Below are positions 26,901 through 40,100 of a stretch of 64,000 bases of DNA, one piece after another. Position 1 is the stretch's first letter. Every line of letters starts with the position of its first letter. The stretch covers positions 31,686,037 through 31,750,036 of the forward strand of contig OU015525.1 of assembly GCA_907165065.1 (NCBI GenBank), given 5' to 3'. The stretch is from Caprimulgus europaeus. Taxonomy: Eukaryota; Chordata; Aves; Caprimulgiformes; Caprimulgidae. Below the pieces are notes generated by a model that was not told where the DNA came from, searched no databases, and saw nothing but the letters and a program-made list of their open reading frames with translations. The translations under genes were made by a program, and so were the position numbers.

Positions 26901-29815
26901 TGATAGTCCTGAGTGACAGTGTCACTTAGCTGAAGTGGTTAATTACATAATAATCACTATGGTGATTATTTTTTGATTCAGTTAGCATTACACTTACCAG
27001 TTTATCACTCTACAAATCAAGTAAACTACCTTTCAGCCTTGGCACTTCTACTGATACTACTTTTTTTGCATATCTTATTCAGAGTTATGTATCTCTGAAA
27101 TCAATCTGTATTCATGCCCCTACAAGGGCAAAAAATTTAATGTCTCACAGATGGCACAGAAAGGAGAACACAAACAAGATCTTAATTGATTATTGAAAAG
27201 GAGGAGGGAAAATCAGACTGCTTTTTGATAAAGGACAAAACAAATAAGTTACATGAGAAACAGCATGCAAATATTTCCATCATATGCAACACCTTTTATT
27301 TTGGCCCTACCTACATGAAGCAATGAAATGTTTTCCACAAGCCTTTGCTATGCACTTCCCATGCTGCTCCGGAGCAGAGGTCTTTCTTTCCCATCCTACT
27401 ACAAGCATCCTCAAACAGCGTGGGAAGGGAACCCTTTAGCATTTGCACACACAGGCAGAGACATCAAACACTGGCAGATATCTGCAAAAGCCAGCACAAA
27501 CGTTTGCTACAGCTGACAGATCATATAAAATTTTAACTGGAACCCTAAAAACGCTTTGTATGAACCCTGTCAAATTTTCTCCCATTTGTGGGCAGCTAGA
27601 GTGAACAAGTTACATGCATCTTAACTCTTTTTCTTCAGCACTTGCCCTCCTTTCAGAAGTCAACCAGCCTATTTTTACTTAACTTTTTCTAAAATAATCT
27701 ATCAATAATATTGTCAGGCTGTGAACAGACATACCTTTCTTCAGCTTTAAAGTAAAGGCACATAAAAATAAAATAGCGTCCAAGAAGCTGTTGGATCATC
27801 AGTTTTACATATAATTACAACTAAGCATCTAAATCATCCCAGGCACTTTTTCCAGCTTAAAATCTCTACCCTAACCCACCTCCTCCTTTCCAAATAGCCT
27901 TACAAGGGAAACAAAGACCTTCAGCCTTTCTCTGGTGAAGACATTTTTAGGAAAGAATGATTTACAAGATATTCTGGTAATACTAGAAGCTAGACATGTC
28001 TTGTTTGGTGAGCATGCTTTATTCACTTTTCTCACTTTACCTGTATTGTGTAAAATTGTTTAATCTCCTAACTCTTCAGCACTTATTACAGAGATATTTA
28101 AAAATAAAAACTATATGTGAATCCCAGTCCTTCCAGGAGTACTACCAAATTGTAAGAAATGGACAATTTAATCTAAAAAAGCATGAACACTGTGGGGAGC
28201 CCCAGCAGCCAGATCTCCCCTAGTAAGCAAGGTATCATATAAGCAATTTCATTCTCTTGGGGCCAAAGTATGCTGCGATCCTGATTGCACCTTCAGCTTT
28301 TGCAGACCATCTAGCTTGTAACCTTGTGCCAGAAATCACCACATGATCCATAAAACAGTGCAGCACAAGTTGCACCTTCTCATGTCATACATGCCAGCAA
28401 TCCCTTTCCAGCTTACCCCTTTTTCAGGTACATCTCATACCAACCTGACTTACCATCTTGTTTAGCTGCTAACTCTGTGGGATTGACATGCAGCATGTGG
28501 CAGTCATTTCAAACGCAGCACAACCAAAGCCTGTCTCACCTCCAGAGCGACATGCAGAGACCTACCTGGGTGAAAGATGAGGGTGATCTTCAGTCTACTC
28601 ACTTTTTCCCCTCCTCCTCCTCCCATTTACTTGGTGCTCCTGTTCAAATGGGACCAGTCACATGTAGTGACAAGCAAAAACCTACGTGGGAGCTGGCTGT
28701 GGCTGACACCCATGGCACCAGCTAGCCCTGCACACATATGCATGGTTTTGTCATTTTATTCTTAAACAACTGCTGTCCTTGTTTGCTCTGAGCGCAGTGA
28801 TGCCAATACACTGTAAGAGGTCAAGGTGCTGAGCAGTGGCTCGGTCCCTGACAGACAGACCGAGCCCAGGACATGAGCAGAGCTTCATCCCAGCTGTTGC
28901 CCCTGGGGTTGTCAGCACAAGCAAGTCATGAACTGACCCCACCTCTGTCCCAAACAGCCATCAGCCATCTCCTGCCATGATAGCCAGGCTCTCACCTGTG
29001 TCTCAGGCTACCTCTGAAGAAGGAGTTTATCACCAGGCTGATTTCATTCTGGCAGGCTTCCTAGGGACAGCTAGGAGAGCTAACTAGGGAAAAAGAAACA
29101 GGCTAGCCTTTAAGTTTATTCAAAGAGGATCTCCAACGTTTTCATAATTAGTGTTGCATAGGGAAAGTCAGGCCCTCTACACCTTCTTGCTATTTGGGGT
29201 TTTTCTAAACACTATTTTAAAAGAAATATCAATCTGTCATATTTATGATCTTGAATCCCTGTCTGTGGTGGGGCAAGATAATAAAAAAGTATTCTCACAA
29301 AATGTTTCTGGAAGGAAAAGCAAAATGCTGTAGCCTTCTACTCCCCTGTGCCTATAGATCATGCTCGTAGATTGTCATACCCCAGCCACCTCACCATTTA
29401 TATGAAGCCAGTTCTTCCTCAGCTGGCACACCAGGATGTGCATCCCCAGAGCACACTCTGGGTGCAGGACTGACAAGGGAGGGAAGGAATCCCTAAGTAA
29501 TAAATGAGTTTGTTTACCAGCTGCTCTAGCTCTGTCCTACCTTTGCATACTCCTCCTGGTTCTTCCTAAGGCACTCATCCAAGCTGTGTGCCAGCACTTA
29601 GTAGCAGTGACTCCAGCCTTGACAATCCTGAGCACTTTTTACTTTTCTGAACCTGGAAACTGGAAACTTTTTTAAATGCTTCTAGAAAAGAGGGAAGAAC
29701 AGTTTTAATCTGCACCAGAAGGACCTGGGAAGTAGGTACCCCACTGAATTCAGAGAGCCAAGGGACAGAAGCAGGCATCTCATTTGATTCGCAGGGAAAA
29801 TGCTTTGATCACTTT
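20963..29815. other. Intergenic DNA, no gene seen
   Basis: No gene, RNA gene or intact mobile element is supported in this stretch. Open frames are short and unstructured. The only small repeat noticed is the 19-bp duplication at 26024-26059. Confidence 0.65.
26024..26059 (+). repeat. Two-copy tandem duplication, 19-bp period
   Basis: The 17-base word tatttgatgtaatcccc occurs at 26024-26040 and again at 26043-26059 with two bases between. It is a simple local duplication with no evident function. Confidence 0.9.
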
Positions 29816-30004
29816 CACAGAATCACAGAATAACAGAATGTCAGGGATTGGAAAGGACCTTGAAAGATCATCTAGTCCAATCCCCCTGCTGGAGTAGAAA
29901 CACCTAAATGAGATCACACAGGAAGGCGTCCAGGAGGGTTTTGAATGTCTCCAGAGAAGGAGACTCCACAACCTCCCTGGGCAGCCTGTTCCAGTGCTCT
30001 ATCA
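29816..30004 (-). mobile_element. CR1 LINE 3'-end fragment, antisense
   Basis: The plus strand starts with cacagaatcacagaataaca and runs through ttggaaaggaccttgaaaga and ctccctgggcagcctgttcc, which is the reverse complement of the last 190 or so bases of a CR1. Strong 5' truncation leaves no coding sequence. Borders are accurate to a few bases at the left and less certain at the right. Confidence 0.93.
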
Positions 30005-33000
30005 TCTTTCAATGAGCAAAAGTGAAAAAAAAATATAATTGCTAGCACTTCCCATGCTTCCCAGCTGTTGGTAACTTACATGCACACTAATACATGCCAA
30101 AGTGCACGTAGAACCTAGCCCAAGAAAGATCCATCCTTGGGAGATGGAGTCTAACTGGTGGTGCCAACAGTGGTGCCCATGCATCAGTATCTTCCTGTTG
30201 TTCTTTATGTAGTCCAGTTTCAGGGGAAATACTCTTGAGATTTCAGTCCAAACTCATTTAAAAATGTTAGCTTTGCAATCACATATGCAGTACTGTATCA
30301 AAGAAAATATTGCTTGTGAGGCAGATTTGGGTTTTTAACAATTTTGCAACCTGCTCACATGGCATAGGTTTTTTTTCTGCTATTTCATTCAGTTCAGGTG
30401 AAGCAACAGGAGAGGCTGCTGCTGTCAAAGGGATCATGGTCACTGGCTGCTGTGGGGCCAGTGAAGTTCTCCATACCACACCAAGACCTTGAGTCCTACT
30501 TTTTACAGGTTCATTCTCTGTTTACCATCTCCAAGTGCTGTGTGCCAAAGTCTCTTGGTTTATACAACAGTAAAGATTTGTTTTCTTTTACCAGAATTAG
30601 AACATTTGGTACTTTCTTTGTATGTTGTCTCCTAGAGACTCACTTCCCTAGAACTTCTTTTCCTAAAAAACACACAAATCCAAGACATTCCCATGTCTTC
30701 TGCTTGCTAAACTAAGAGTAACAGTGAGCTCTAACTATAGCCTAGAGGCTGTTCCCAGTGAGGAGGAGAGGTTCACATGCCAGGGAAAGGGAGGGAAAAG
30801 CAGTTTTAGTTTGTGCCCCAGGACGTGCAGCTAGAGGAAGCTGCCCGTACAGCTCCTGAATGCCTCACTCCAAACCCATGGAAACAAATGCTTGAGGTTT
30901 TGACCTTCTAGTACATACATCAATGAGCACTGGGGAAAACTTTTTGACCAGGTTCACAAGCTGTGTTATGAGCACCACTGGGTAATGGGCATTCAAACAC
31001 GTCCCTTATAAACAGAGCAGGAGACAAGATATATTGAGTTGAGGCAGGATAACTGCAAGAAGGACGTCAAATGGATTTGAGACAAGTATTTTGCCCAGAT
31101 GTACTCCAAATGTGGGTGCACAAACAGTACCAAAAGTGCCTTAAGTGACTATGACAGAAATGTGAGAACATTATGGCACAGGGTTCTTTTTCTAGGGTGT
31201 TCCTCAGAAGCAACTGAAGACAGCGCATGTGAAGCCATGATGCCTGCAAGACCTTGCCTCCATGGGACAAGATGTGGCAGTTCTACCACCTTATAAAACC
31301 ACTCCTGATTTAGGGGCCTAGGTTGCTAATAATGGACTAGCACTCCCAAAGAGGCCCATGTCCCCCACTGCAACTCTCGTTCATCTCCTTAAATGCCTCT
31401 GTCACACAGTCTTACCTAAACACGTCTTCAGCTGCCTTGCTCACAGCCATGCCCTAATCTTGAACACACATGGAAAAAAGACACCAAATTGTATCATCTG
31501 GGTCAGACAAGATAACAGACAACACTGGGTGTGACACACACTGAAAATGCCACAGCTTCTCTGTACCCATATAAAAACACATCAAATAAAACAGGTGGCA
31601 AAATGGAACTCTGCCTGTGAAATGGCCTGTGAATTACTAGCAAGTTGGTTTTCCTTCCAAAATTGTATGGCCCAGAAATCAAACAAAAAAGCTAGGAATA
31701 AGACATAAGAGATGTACAGTTTATTTCTTCAATACTTCTAGAGAGGAAGGGGGTAAAAACTGCCGAGTAAGGAAACCTTTACTATTGATTTACTAACTCC
31801 CATTAGCTGCATCTGCCATTGCTGTTGTTTCTTCAAAATTAAATGCCTTTTTTATAGGTATCTACCTTGAAAGAGACTTAAATCTTTAACGCAAAGTGCG
31901 GCATTCTGGAGTATGTTTCTGAAATCACAACAGCTTATTAAAGACTGATTAATTAGACAGTAGCAATTGTGGTGTGAGGCAAAGAAAATCTGGACAATTA
32001 TGTTTAGTTTTGTTTCTTCACCATCATTTTGAAAAATGCAACCGTTGACTATTTTGAGAACAATTCCTAAATGTTGTTTAAAACAATAAAAAGCTACTAT
32101 TGACCCTGCACTCATTTCCTCCTTTTATAGTTTACATCATTATTTGATCAATTTTTGTACGTTAGAACAATTCATAGTCCTTTATATATTTTTATTTCAT
32201 ATATTTATTTACTTACCATCTTTAAGAGCTGGTGGAGAGAACATAAATCAAAACCACTGGAAGGCTCAAACACTACAGAATGAGCACACACGTATCCATT
32301 CACTGCTTCAAAGACAGCCCTTAAAATGGTTACGATAAAACAAAAACCTGCACAGTGTTCTTATGAGATACATTTGCTAGGTCTTCGTGTAACACTTAAG
32401 TGTACTTTCTCTGTAAAAAAATAAATTCAAGTTTCAGCATGCACCAACTGTTTTGATTTGCCAAGTGATGTGTATCAGGTAAATTGCATTAGCACACCAT
32501 ACTGTAATTGTAATGTTTCTTCCTTAACTGCCCCCTCCCACACTAACCACACATGGATCTTGTACTCACTGCAAACACGGGATAAAGGCACATTTGAAGA
32601 TAGAGATGTGTTTGGAATTATTTTAGGGTAAATCCAGACAGCAGCAAAATAAATGTCAGAAGTTAAAGCTTCAAAGTGGAGACGCTCTATTTGCAAATCT
32701 GCAAACCAATCTTTTGGTTTAAAATAAGCATGTAAGTTAGATGTGCTGAAATCAGGGATAAGCAGGCATATGCTTGCAGGATTAGGCCCACAAAGTCTAC
32801 ATTTACAATAAGTGATATCTGTTTTAAACAATTTTTTGTATCAATTGATTTTTTAAAAATCAGTTTTAAGAATAGACTCCCTCTTCAAGATAGTTTACTA
32901 CTATGCAATAAATGCAGCTCCTTGGTAGTAAAGAGTGCATTTCATTAGATTTTTTTAGTGCATGGATTTAAATATGTTGCTGAAACAAACAAGTCAAATA

Positions 33001-33510
33001 AAAGTTGTCAAGACTGGGAAGGCATGGTTATCAAAAGAAAAATAACCCTGAAGTTCACAGTTTTCACACTTGGAGAAATTAGTCAACTTTTTGTTATGTG
33101 TGAAAGATTCAGAGTATCTGTTCATAAAATAAGCATTTATTCAGAGAAGGGATTTTACAAAAACAAAAAGAGAAATATTTTAGAAGGAAAAAAATGTCTT
33201 TCAATTAATTTAGTAACACACCTAAACCCTTCATCAGAATGGTTATAATGGGACACATGCAGTTATTAATAGCCATCCAAAGTAAACAGAAAATAACCAT
33301 TAAGATCTTGGAAATATTTTGCAAGGTGCAAGACCTGAAATTTATTCCTCAGGTAGCGTCTGGTTCTACAAAATTGCAGATATTTAATTTTACTCCCCGA
33401 CACAGTGGCTCCTGTGAAGGTGCTGTCACCTTCCAGGGTGACCCTTTGCCTGCTTTTAAAACAGATTCACAGTTCTCTTAGGAAAAAAATGAAAGGAAGA
33501 GATAAAAAAA
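30005..33510. other. Intergenic DNA, no gene seen
   Basis: Mixed-composition non-coding DNA. No splice-bounded exon, RNA gene or repeat family that I recognise. Confidence 0.65.
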
Positions 33511-33582
33511 GAGGGGAGAAAGGCAAAAGAGGGGAGAAAGGCAAAAGAGGGGAGAAAGGCAAAAGAGGGGAGAAAGGCAAAA
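33511..33582 (+). repeat. Purine-rich tandem repeat, four 18-bp units
   Basis: Four identical copies of gaggggagaaaggcaaaa lie at 33511, 33529, 33547 and 33565. The array is an almost pure purine strand. The 18-base period keeps frames open on both strands (a GEKGKR-type repeat on plus), which explains the open frames seen here. I do not regard them as genes. Confidence 0.97.
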
Positions 33583-34273
33583 CGGTAATATTTCAGGGAT
33601 AGTTTGCAATGGGTATTACTCACCAACCAGATTTTCTCAAGATAAATAATGGGCAATGAAGGAGAGGAGAGTAGAGGAGAAAATTAAAGAAAAGTTCAAT
33701 AAATGCTTTTTTGTACTTGTATACATAATATTGTAAAACAGAGCCACAACTAAAAGACATATAAGTTCCTACAAATCAAAAATATATTTTATTATCATTT
33801 TGGAAAAACACTTTTAAAAGTAAAACACTGAAACCAAATGAACCTCCAAGACCCTGAAATGCAGTAAAATTTTCATAATTTCAATATAGGTGAATATCTG
33901 CAAAGATCATTATTGCCATTAAACCCTCTCCCCTCCCTGGAAATGCACTTTTTACAGTAGGAAAAGCAAGAGAAAACACATTCACAGAAACTCCCACCCC
34001 CCCCTGCCCTTTCTTCTGTGGCTCCCTAAAGCCGGAGCAGGATTTTCACAGCTTGTCTCGGCTGAACTATTCATTTCTCCCACATTTGAGAGCCTCATCT
34101 GAGGCACCAAACCAGACAACAATCCACTGGAAAACCTCCACTCGGAGAAGAGAAGAAAGCCCATAAAGCTTCTAATTGCCACGGAGCTGATGCAAGCAGC
34201 TGATGTGACCCAGGGGCACGGTGAGGGCTGGATTGCAGGCACAGCCTGGGCACCAACAAATGGAGACCAGAAA

Positions 34274-34446
34274 CGGTTCTCGCGCCCGACGGACACTCCC
34301 CAGGTGCCTGCCGAACGCCTCACCTGCGGCATCGCCAGGAGGTGGAGGGCCACCTCCGGCGCCCAGTGTACAGCGACCGCAGCGCTGGCCTGTGCTGTGT
34401 CACACCGCTGGCGGAGCAGGGACCGGAGCAATCAGAGAAAGTGTCG
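34274..34446. promoter_or_regulatory. Small isolated CpG-rich patch
   Basis: I count 18 CpG dinucleotides in about 170 bases, in otherwise CpG-poor AT-rich DNA some 5.7 kb before the IL7 ATG. CpG is therefore not depleted here, which is typical of unmethylated regulatory DNA. It could be a distal promoter or enhancer, a non-coding transcript start, or simply a GC-rich remnant. Open frames cross it on both strands but none has a recognisable domain. Confidence 0.4.
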
Positions 34447-37400
34447 AGGCTTCTCTGCTTCATTTAAAGACAGATGTTTGAGAGTGCATTTCTGAACTTA
34501 TCAGAGAACCGAACTAGCACCTCTCTTCCTACCTGCAGTCAAACCTCAGTTATAGTAATTCAACAGCGAGTAGGAGAGCTCTACCAGGAGGGGCAGTGAG
34601 AGCCCAGAAGGTGGTGGCAAGGGCTGTTTCTTGCTCCGTGGGTTGAGCATGCTGACACGCAGGCTGGAAGCCCAGAGGGGTGCAAGGCTCCTCAGGCCGC
34701 TGGACCATCATGGGCAAAGCCTGATGTACACACCGGGTGCTGGGATGGATTCATGGCCGGGAACGTGGGTAGTGCCCCTGGCAGCCAGAAGTAAGAAGTC
34801 TGATTCCCACTACTTCTGACTTACACCACACCATCTCCTCCCCATTGTAGTGCTGCTCTTTGAAAATTCCCCCCTTCCTGGTGGTGGTTTATCAAAATGC
34901 CTTTATTTGGGAAGTTGTGCTTGATAAAATCTTTATTGGCATTTTCCTGTACTGCAAGACAGGAAAATACAATAATTACCGCTTTCTATTGAAGGAATAA
35001 GCTTTTTTACAACTTGATAACAAGTATTTCATGTGAGCTTCCCACGCTTTCATAGTTCTTAGCTTAATAGTTTTCCAGAAATACTTTTTTTTCTTTCCTA
35101 ACCTCCACTGGGAAAGTTACTCTGAATTATCATCAAAAAAGGAGATACATATATTACATTTGAGTGAATGTAAGATATAATTCTGCAGCAAAAAACAGTG
35201 TATCAGTCAGTTCATGTTTTTTTTCAGCACACACGCCTTTTTTTGTCAGAAAGTTTATTATCTTGGGAATAAGATGAACCTACTTAGAGTAGAGATTACT
35301 GCTGAAATAAAATAAAACACTACAGTGTTTTTGTATCATGTATTACTGAACTTAATGGGCATGAGGAAATTCTGCTTTTAAATCTTTATATATTTATAGG
35401 CTAGTTAATGGCCTATGCATATCTAGAAATAGAATGAGACAAACCCTCACAAATCACTGAAGGACCTTAATTCATCATGCATTATATCTCAACATTATAC
35501 TTTATCTGATTCTTGGAAGGTAGAAGCCTGAGAAATGTGTTTCATTGTCAAACACTATGACTTCAAACTCTTGTAGTTTCAAAATACACTACATTGTAAT
35601 TGCTTTTTTTCTACAGAACGTGTTTTAGAAAACTTAAATGAGATCCAGTGTTGTGTAAGACAGCATGAACTCAGTGGAAATGAAAAAGGAATGGATCACA
35701 CTAAATAAGTAATCACCTACCACCTTCATTTTAGGAAATGTGTTGGTTTCTTGATTGGGAAAAAGGCTGACACTCCTAGCTAAATCTGTCATATAGAGTG
35801 AACCTGAGGGTACTCTCACAGTACCAGAGACACAGTTCTCCGTACTCTTGAAATAAACTGAAAATCACTGGACGGAAACATAGAGGGGAAAAAAAAACCA
35901 AACACCACAACATAAAACTAAGCAGAGCTTAAAAAAAAAAAAAAAAAAAAAGGACTTCAGAATTAAATACTTATTATATTCAAGAAAATTACACCCAGAT
36001 TCTTTCCCACCATTCTATTTTGTTAACTGGACAAATGATTTGTGCAGAAAAAGTGGTAACAGTAATTAAAAAAAATGGGTGTTCTGGTGCAATGACAAAA
36101 TTAGGTGCTTGGTCTTGCTTAAATAGGACAGATTAGAGCTTCCTAGATCTGAGTATCGACAACAGGAGGGTGCACAATAAACTTAACTCCGAAATCCAGT
36201 TAAGTAGGGATCCTCTTGCGGTTTGGGGTTTTTTTGGAGGGTGGGGTAGGAGGGATAATGTCTCTTCTCCCCATCCCCCATAGTTAGATGAGAAAAGTCT
36301 CAGTACCAGACACATTTATTCTTAAAAATAAGAGCATCAATAACAGTGGCCACACTTTCCTGAGTTCCACCAGTTTGTGATGACTGCAGCACCTATGTTT
36401 TACTCCAAAATAAAATAAAAAATAACTTTTCATCAAATTTTACCCAATAATACAATCACTCACTAATGGCACTGTAAGCTTGCAAGCAGCCTAATGTCAA
36501 ATCTATAGTCACGAGCAGAAGATGTTTTCAAGCTGACAAGCAACAGCTGCATAAAGACAGCAACATTCCCAGAAATACTTAGTCTTCTGAGCACTGAGTC
36601 TTGACAAGAAATCATGTGCTTTGCAGCCACGTAGCTACCCAGGAATATTGATATTCCAGTGGAGTTAATATGTAATGCTGAAAGAGCTGCTTTTCTAAAA
36701 ATATATTTGAACAGGTCAGGAGAAAATTGGATCTTAAAATTTTAACTTGTTTAGAGAAATTATCCTCGGAAAATGTACTGAACAGAATCATGGAATATGT
36801 TCATCCATGAACACATAAAATTACTGGTGCTCTTCAGTTGTTAGCTATGTAATTTGCAATACCTGCTTTCATGGTTTTAAAAGTAATTTTTGAAAGCAGT
36901 GTGAAAGAGAAAACTGCACAAATTTGCATTAATGCCCTGCATTAGACTCCATCTTTCCAGAAGTCACTTATTTGTAATTTTACTTAGTCAAATTATTTAC
37001 ATAGTAAAGCTAACAGATCTCTTATCAAAACAGACAGGCCTATAAATTGTCAAGGTATTCAAGAGATGTGGGACATCTGATGCCTGGGAAACTCTACTGA
37101 AATATTTCAGCTTTATTCTCTCCCCGAAGTTTTACCCACAGCCACAGTCAAGCCACAGCGTAATTCAGCTCCAGAGGGAGAGCTCTCTATTTACAGCTCA
37201 GCACCAACGGCATTTCACAAAACGGGCAAATATCAGTTATTTAGACTATGTAAGTCTCAGACGGGATATACTTTTATACCTTCAAGACTCCTTTCATGAG
37301 TTCTTGATTAAAATGGGCTGCTAAGATGATATTCATATAATGAGTTGGTGTCTATTCTTTCTTTAAAAAAATAGGCAATTCTGTCTGCTGAACAAGTCTT

Positions 37401-39247
37401 CTGAGGACTTACATTCGATCTTTCTGAAGGTAATCTTTTCAGAAAAAAAAAATCATTGCTAAATCACTAAAATAAGTACTTTGAAAACAAAGTGCATATA
37501 GTGATTCAAAATATTTTAAAAAGCACATAAAAGTTTCAGTCAAAGTTTGAACATTTAAGCACCCTCCACACACAAACACATCAAATAAAAAGTGTATTGT
37601 AAGTGTATGTATGCCACAGTCCAGCATCAGGTCACGTAACAGGGATTGATTGGGATCTCAATACTCGATTAGGGGCAAGGTACAGATCCCACCACCTATT
37701 TGTCACTTTGCCTAAAGAAAAAGTTCCACATACACTCAACAGACAGATTTTTCAACTTCTTAAAAAACAGCAGACAAGACCCTGCCACTACTGAAATAAA
37801 GAGTAAAACTCCTACTAACACTCCAGCATCACCTTTGAGAGTCATGTTCTCATTAACATGTAAAGCTACTATGCTGACTTCTTCCATCAATCACACTATA
37901 TATAAAAAAAAATAAATTAAACCAATTATTAGTCTTCCTGATGTTTCAGCCAAAAAAAACAGCAACTCAAAGCAGTCAAAGAATTTTTCCCTTACATTTT
38001 ACACCCTGACAATTTATTACCATCTGCATAAACTACCTCATTTCGTGAGCACACATGTACTGTCATAAGAAATTGGAAGAACTACTTGCCTAGAAGGAAA
38101 GTTGATCTTGTAGATATGGTTTACATGACTAGAGCTTTACAGTGCAGCTTTTTCAAAAACCATTGAGTTTTGAAAGTGCTAGTCTCTAAGTGCCAGATCC
38201 TAGAAGCAGCTAGTCATAAATCTGCTTGCATTACACCAGGTACTATTCCCCCGAAAAAGAAAAGTCCTGTGCCATTCTCTGACCTGTACACACCAGCAAA
38301 TTCAAACATGCACGGAGGGACGTTTTCAAGTAATATGTGTCAGAAGAGGGAGAAGAAGACAATAAATTAAAAGAGTGACAACTTAAGACAGATCTAAGAA
38401 TTAGATCATGTATCTACTAGTGAGGTAAAATCCTTGTTCAAATTGAAGTTCTGAGCCATGCGTCACATACAGCCTGGCACGCATTAAGGGGACAAGTAAC
38501 GACGTGTGCTCGCTCTTTGCATAGAGCTGTGTTGGTACCTATCGCTGTCCCTTGCCCAAAGAACATGGTAGTGACATGAAATTATTACAGTGACATGAAG
38601 TCAACCTGCTCAAAGCTGAAGGGGTGGAAACACCCTCACTCTTGAATCTTGTCAGAATACTTCTGAAGAAGGATTGACTATTTTTTTCCAAAAAAAAACC
38701 TCGTGAGAAACTTATACCCAATCCAAAGTAGAGTGTAGTCCAGAGAAAAATAAAAAGGTCTAAGCATCCCTTCGTATGTGAATGAAGCGGCACAATTCCA
38801 GTACAAGAGAACAGGGGGAAACCATTCCGAGCAATCTATACCTTAGCCAAATTCATATATTTGCTCCTTGATATTCACACCCCAGTATCCATCTTCCCTT
38901 AGATTAGTGCCCTTATGAGAAGGGAGAAGGGCCACGGAATCATCTCTCTGTGCTCCTGCAGAGCAGAAGTGATGTAGAACTCAAACCTTCACAAGTACCT
39001 TGGGCAGGAGGAGATGTTAAGGGGACAGTACACAGACATGTCATACCCTATTTTATTCCAAGTTTTTTCACCAAAGCGTCAATTTTTGCATTCTCCATTT
39101 AGCTACCAAAAAAAAACCCCCAAAAAACAAAAATCTGGCTACACCTATGTATTTTCGAACTTGAGCTTCCTCTGCACTAAAACACCTTCCTGAGCCACTC
39201 ATCTTCTCTTCTTAATCACCTCGGATTTCTCCAAATGAGCTATTGAA
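34447..39247. other. Intergenic DNA proximal to IL7, no gene seen
   Basis: AT-rich non-coding sequence between the small CpG patch and the IL7 CpG island. It contains a 21-base A run at 35931-35951. No exon, RNA gene or repeat family is recognised. Confidence 0.65.
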
Positions 39248-39274
39248 GGGGGGGGGGGGGGGGGGGGGGGGGGG
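39248..39274 (+). repeat. 27-base poly-G run
   Basis: An uninterrupted run of 27 G lies at the left edge of the IL7 CpG island. Such a run can form G-quadruplexes and is prone to polymerase slippage, so its true length may differ from the assembled length. Confidence 0.95.
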
Positions 39275-39479
39275 CGGTCTGCAGAAAATCATCCACCTTG
39301 CGCCTCTGACCCGAGTCCAGCCGCCCTGAGCGGGAGCCCGCCCGGCAGCCAGTCCCGCCTCCCGCGACCCACTCAGGGACAGCTGAGCGAGTGACAGGGC
39401 ACTGCGGAGCAGCGCAGAAACCAAGTGTCTCTCCTCCAAGACAGCGACTCCACAACGCGTTTTGAGTTTTTTTCCACTC

Positions 39480-39507
39480 TTTTTTTTTTCTTTTTTTTTT
39501 TTTTTTT
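39480..39507 (+). repeat. Poly-T tract with one C interruption
   Basis: Twenty-seven T with a single C at 39490. It sits at the upstream part of the CpG island, about 200 bases from the poly-G run. It may act as a nucleosome-excluding tract, but that is inference. Confidence 0.9.
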
Positions 39508-39888
39508 AAGGATTTCCTCCCCGCGGATGAGCGGCTCTTTCCACGCTCACTGCCAAGGTCCATCCTTCCCTCCCTGGCCGCGCACACGGCACTGGGCGTG
39601 TAGCCGGGGCCCTATGTAACCCCCGCCGGCACAGCCCCGCCACAGCCGCTGCGGGCTGCCCGCCGGGATCCCGCTGCCGCCTGCCTCCAGGCGCGCCCCT
39701 GCTCCACTCCCTGCCCCTGCCCGCCGCCTGTCTCCTCCGCCCGGCCGGGACGCCTGCCGACCTCCCCCGCGGCGGAGCGGGGATGCCTCCTCCCCTGGCG
39801 CCCGGCCAGCCGCCCGCACCCGCCTCGCCGCGCTGAGGCCGCGGAGCCCGGCGCCGCGGCGGGGAGTACCGCGGCGGCCGGCGGAGCA

Positions 39889-39900
39889 GAAAGTGAAAGT
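39889..39900 (+). promoter_or_regulatory. IRF-binding element (ISRE-like) in IL7 promoter
   Basis: The bases gaaagtgaaagt match the GAAANNGAAA core of IRF-1/IRF-2 sites exactly. They are the only such A-rich word in a very GC-rich stretch, 246 bp before the IL7 ATG. Interferon-gamma induction of IL7 through IRF factors is established in mammals, so a conserved function is plausible. Binding itself is inferred. Confidence 0.6.
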
Positions 39901-40073
39901 ACCTGCCGCCGGCGGAAGCCCCATGGGAAAAGCCGAGTGCGGGCGCCCAGCAGCCGCCGCTGGCAGCGCCGCGCCCCCCCCCGGCAGGCGGGCGGCCGGG
40001 GGCTGCTGAGCCCCGCCCGGCCGCCGCGGCTCCTCTCGCCCCCCGGCGCGGCGCTCCGCGGGCTGCAGCCACC

Positions 40074-40100
40074 ATGGGCGGGACAGCGCCGCCACGATGA
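40074..40100 (+). other. Upstream ORF 1 in probable IL7 5' leader
   Basis: An ATG in a near-perfect Kozak context (gccaccatggg) opens an 8-codon frame ending in TGA, 46 bases before the IL7 ATG. If the transcript includes it, ribosomes would mostly start here and must reinitiate to make IL-7. Its presence in the mRNA depends on the unknown transcription start. Confidence 0.55.
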
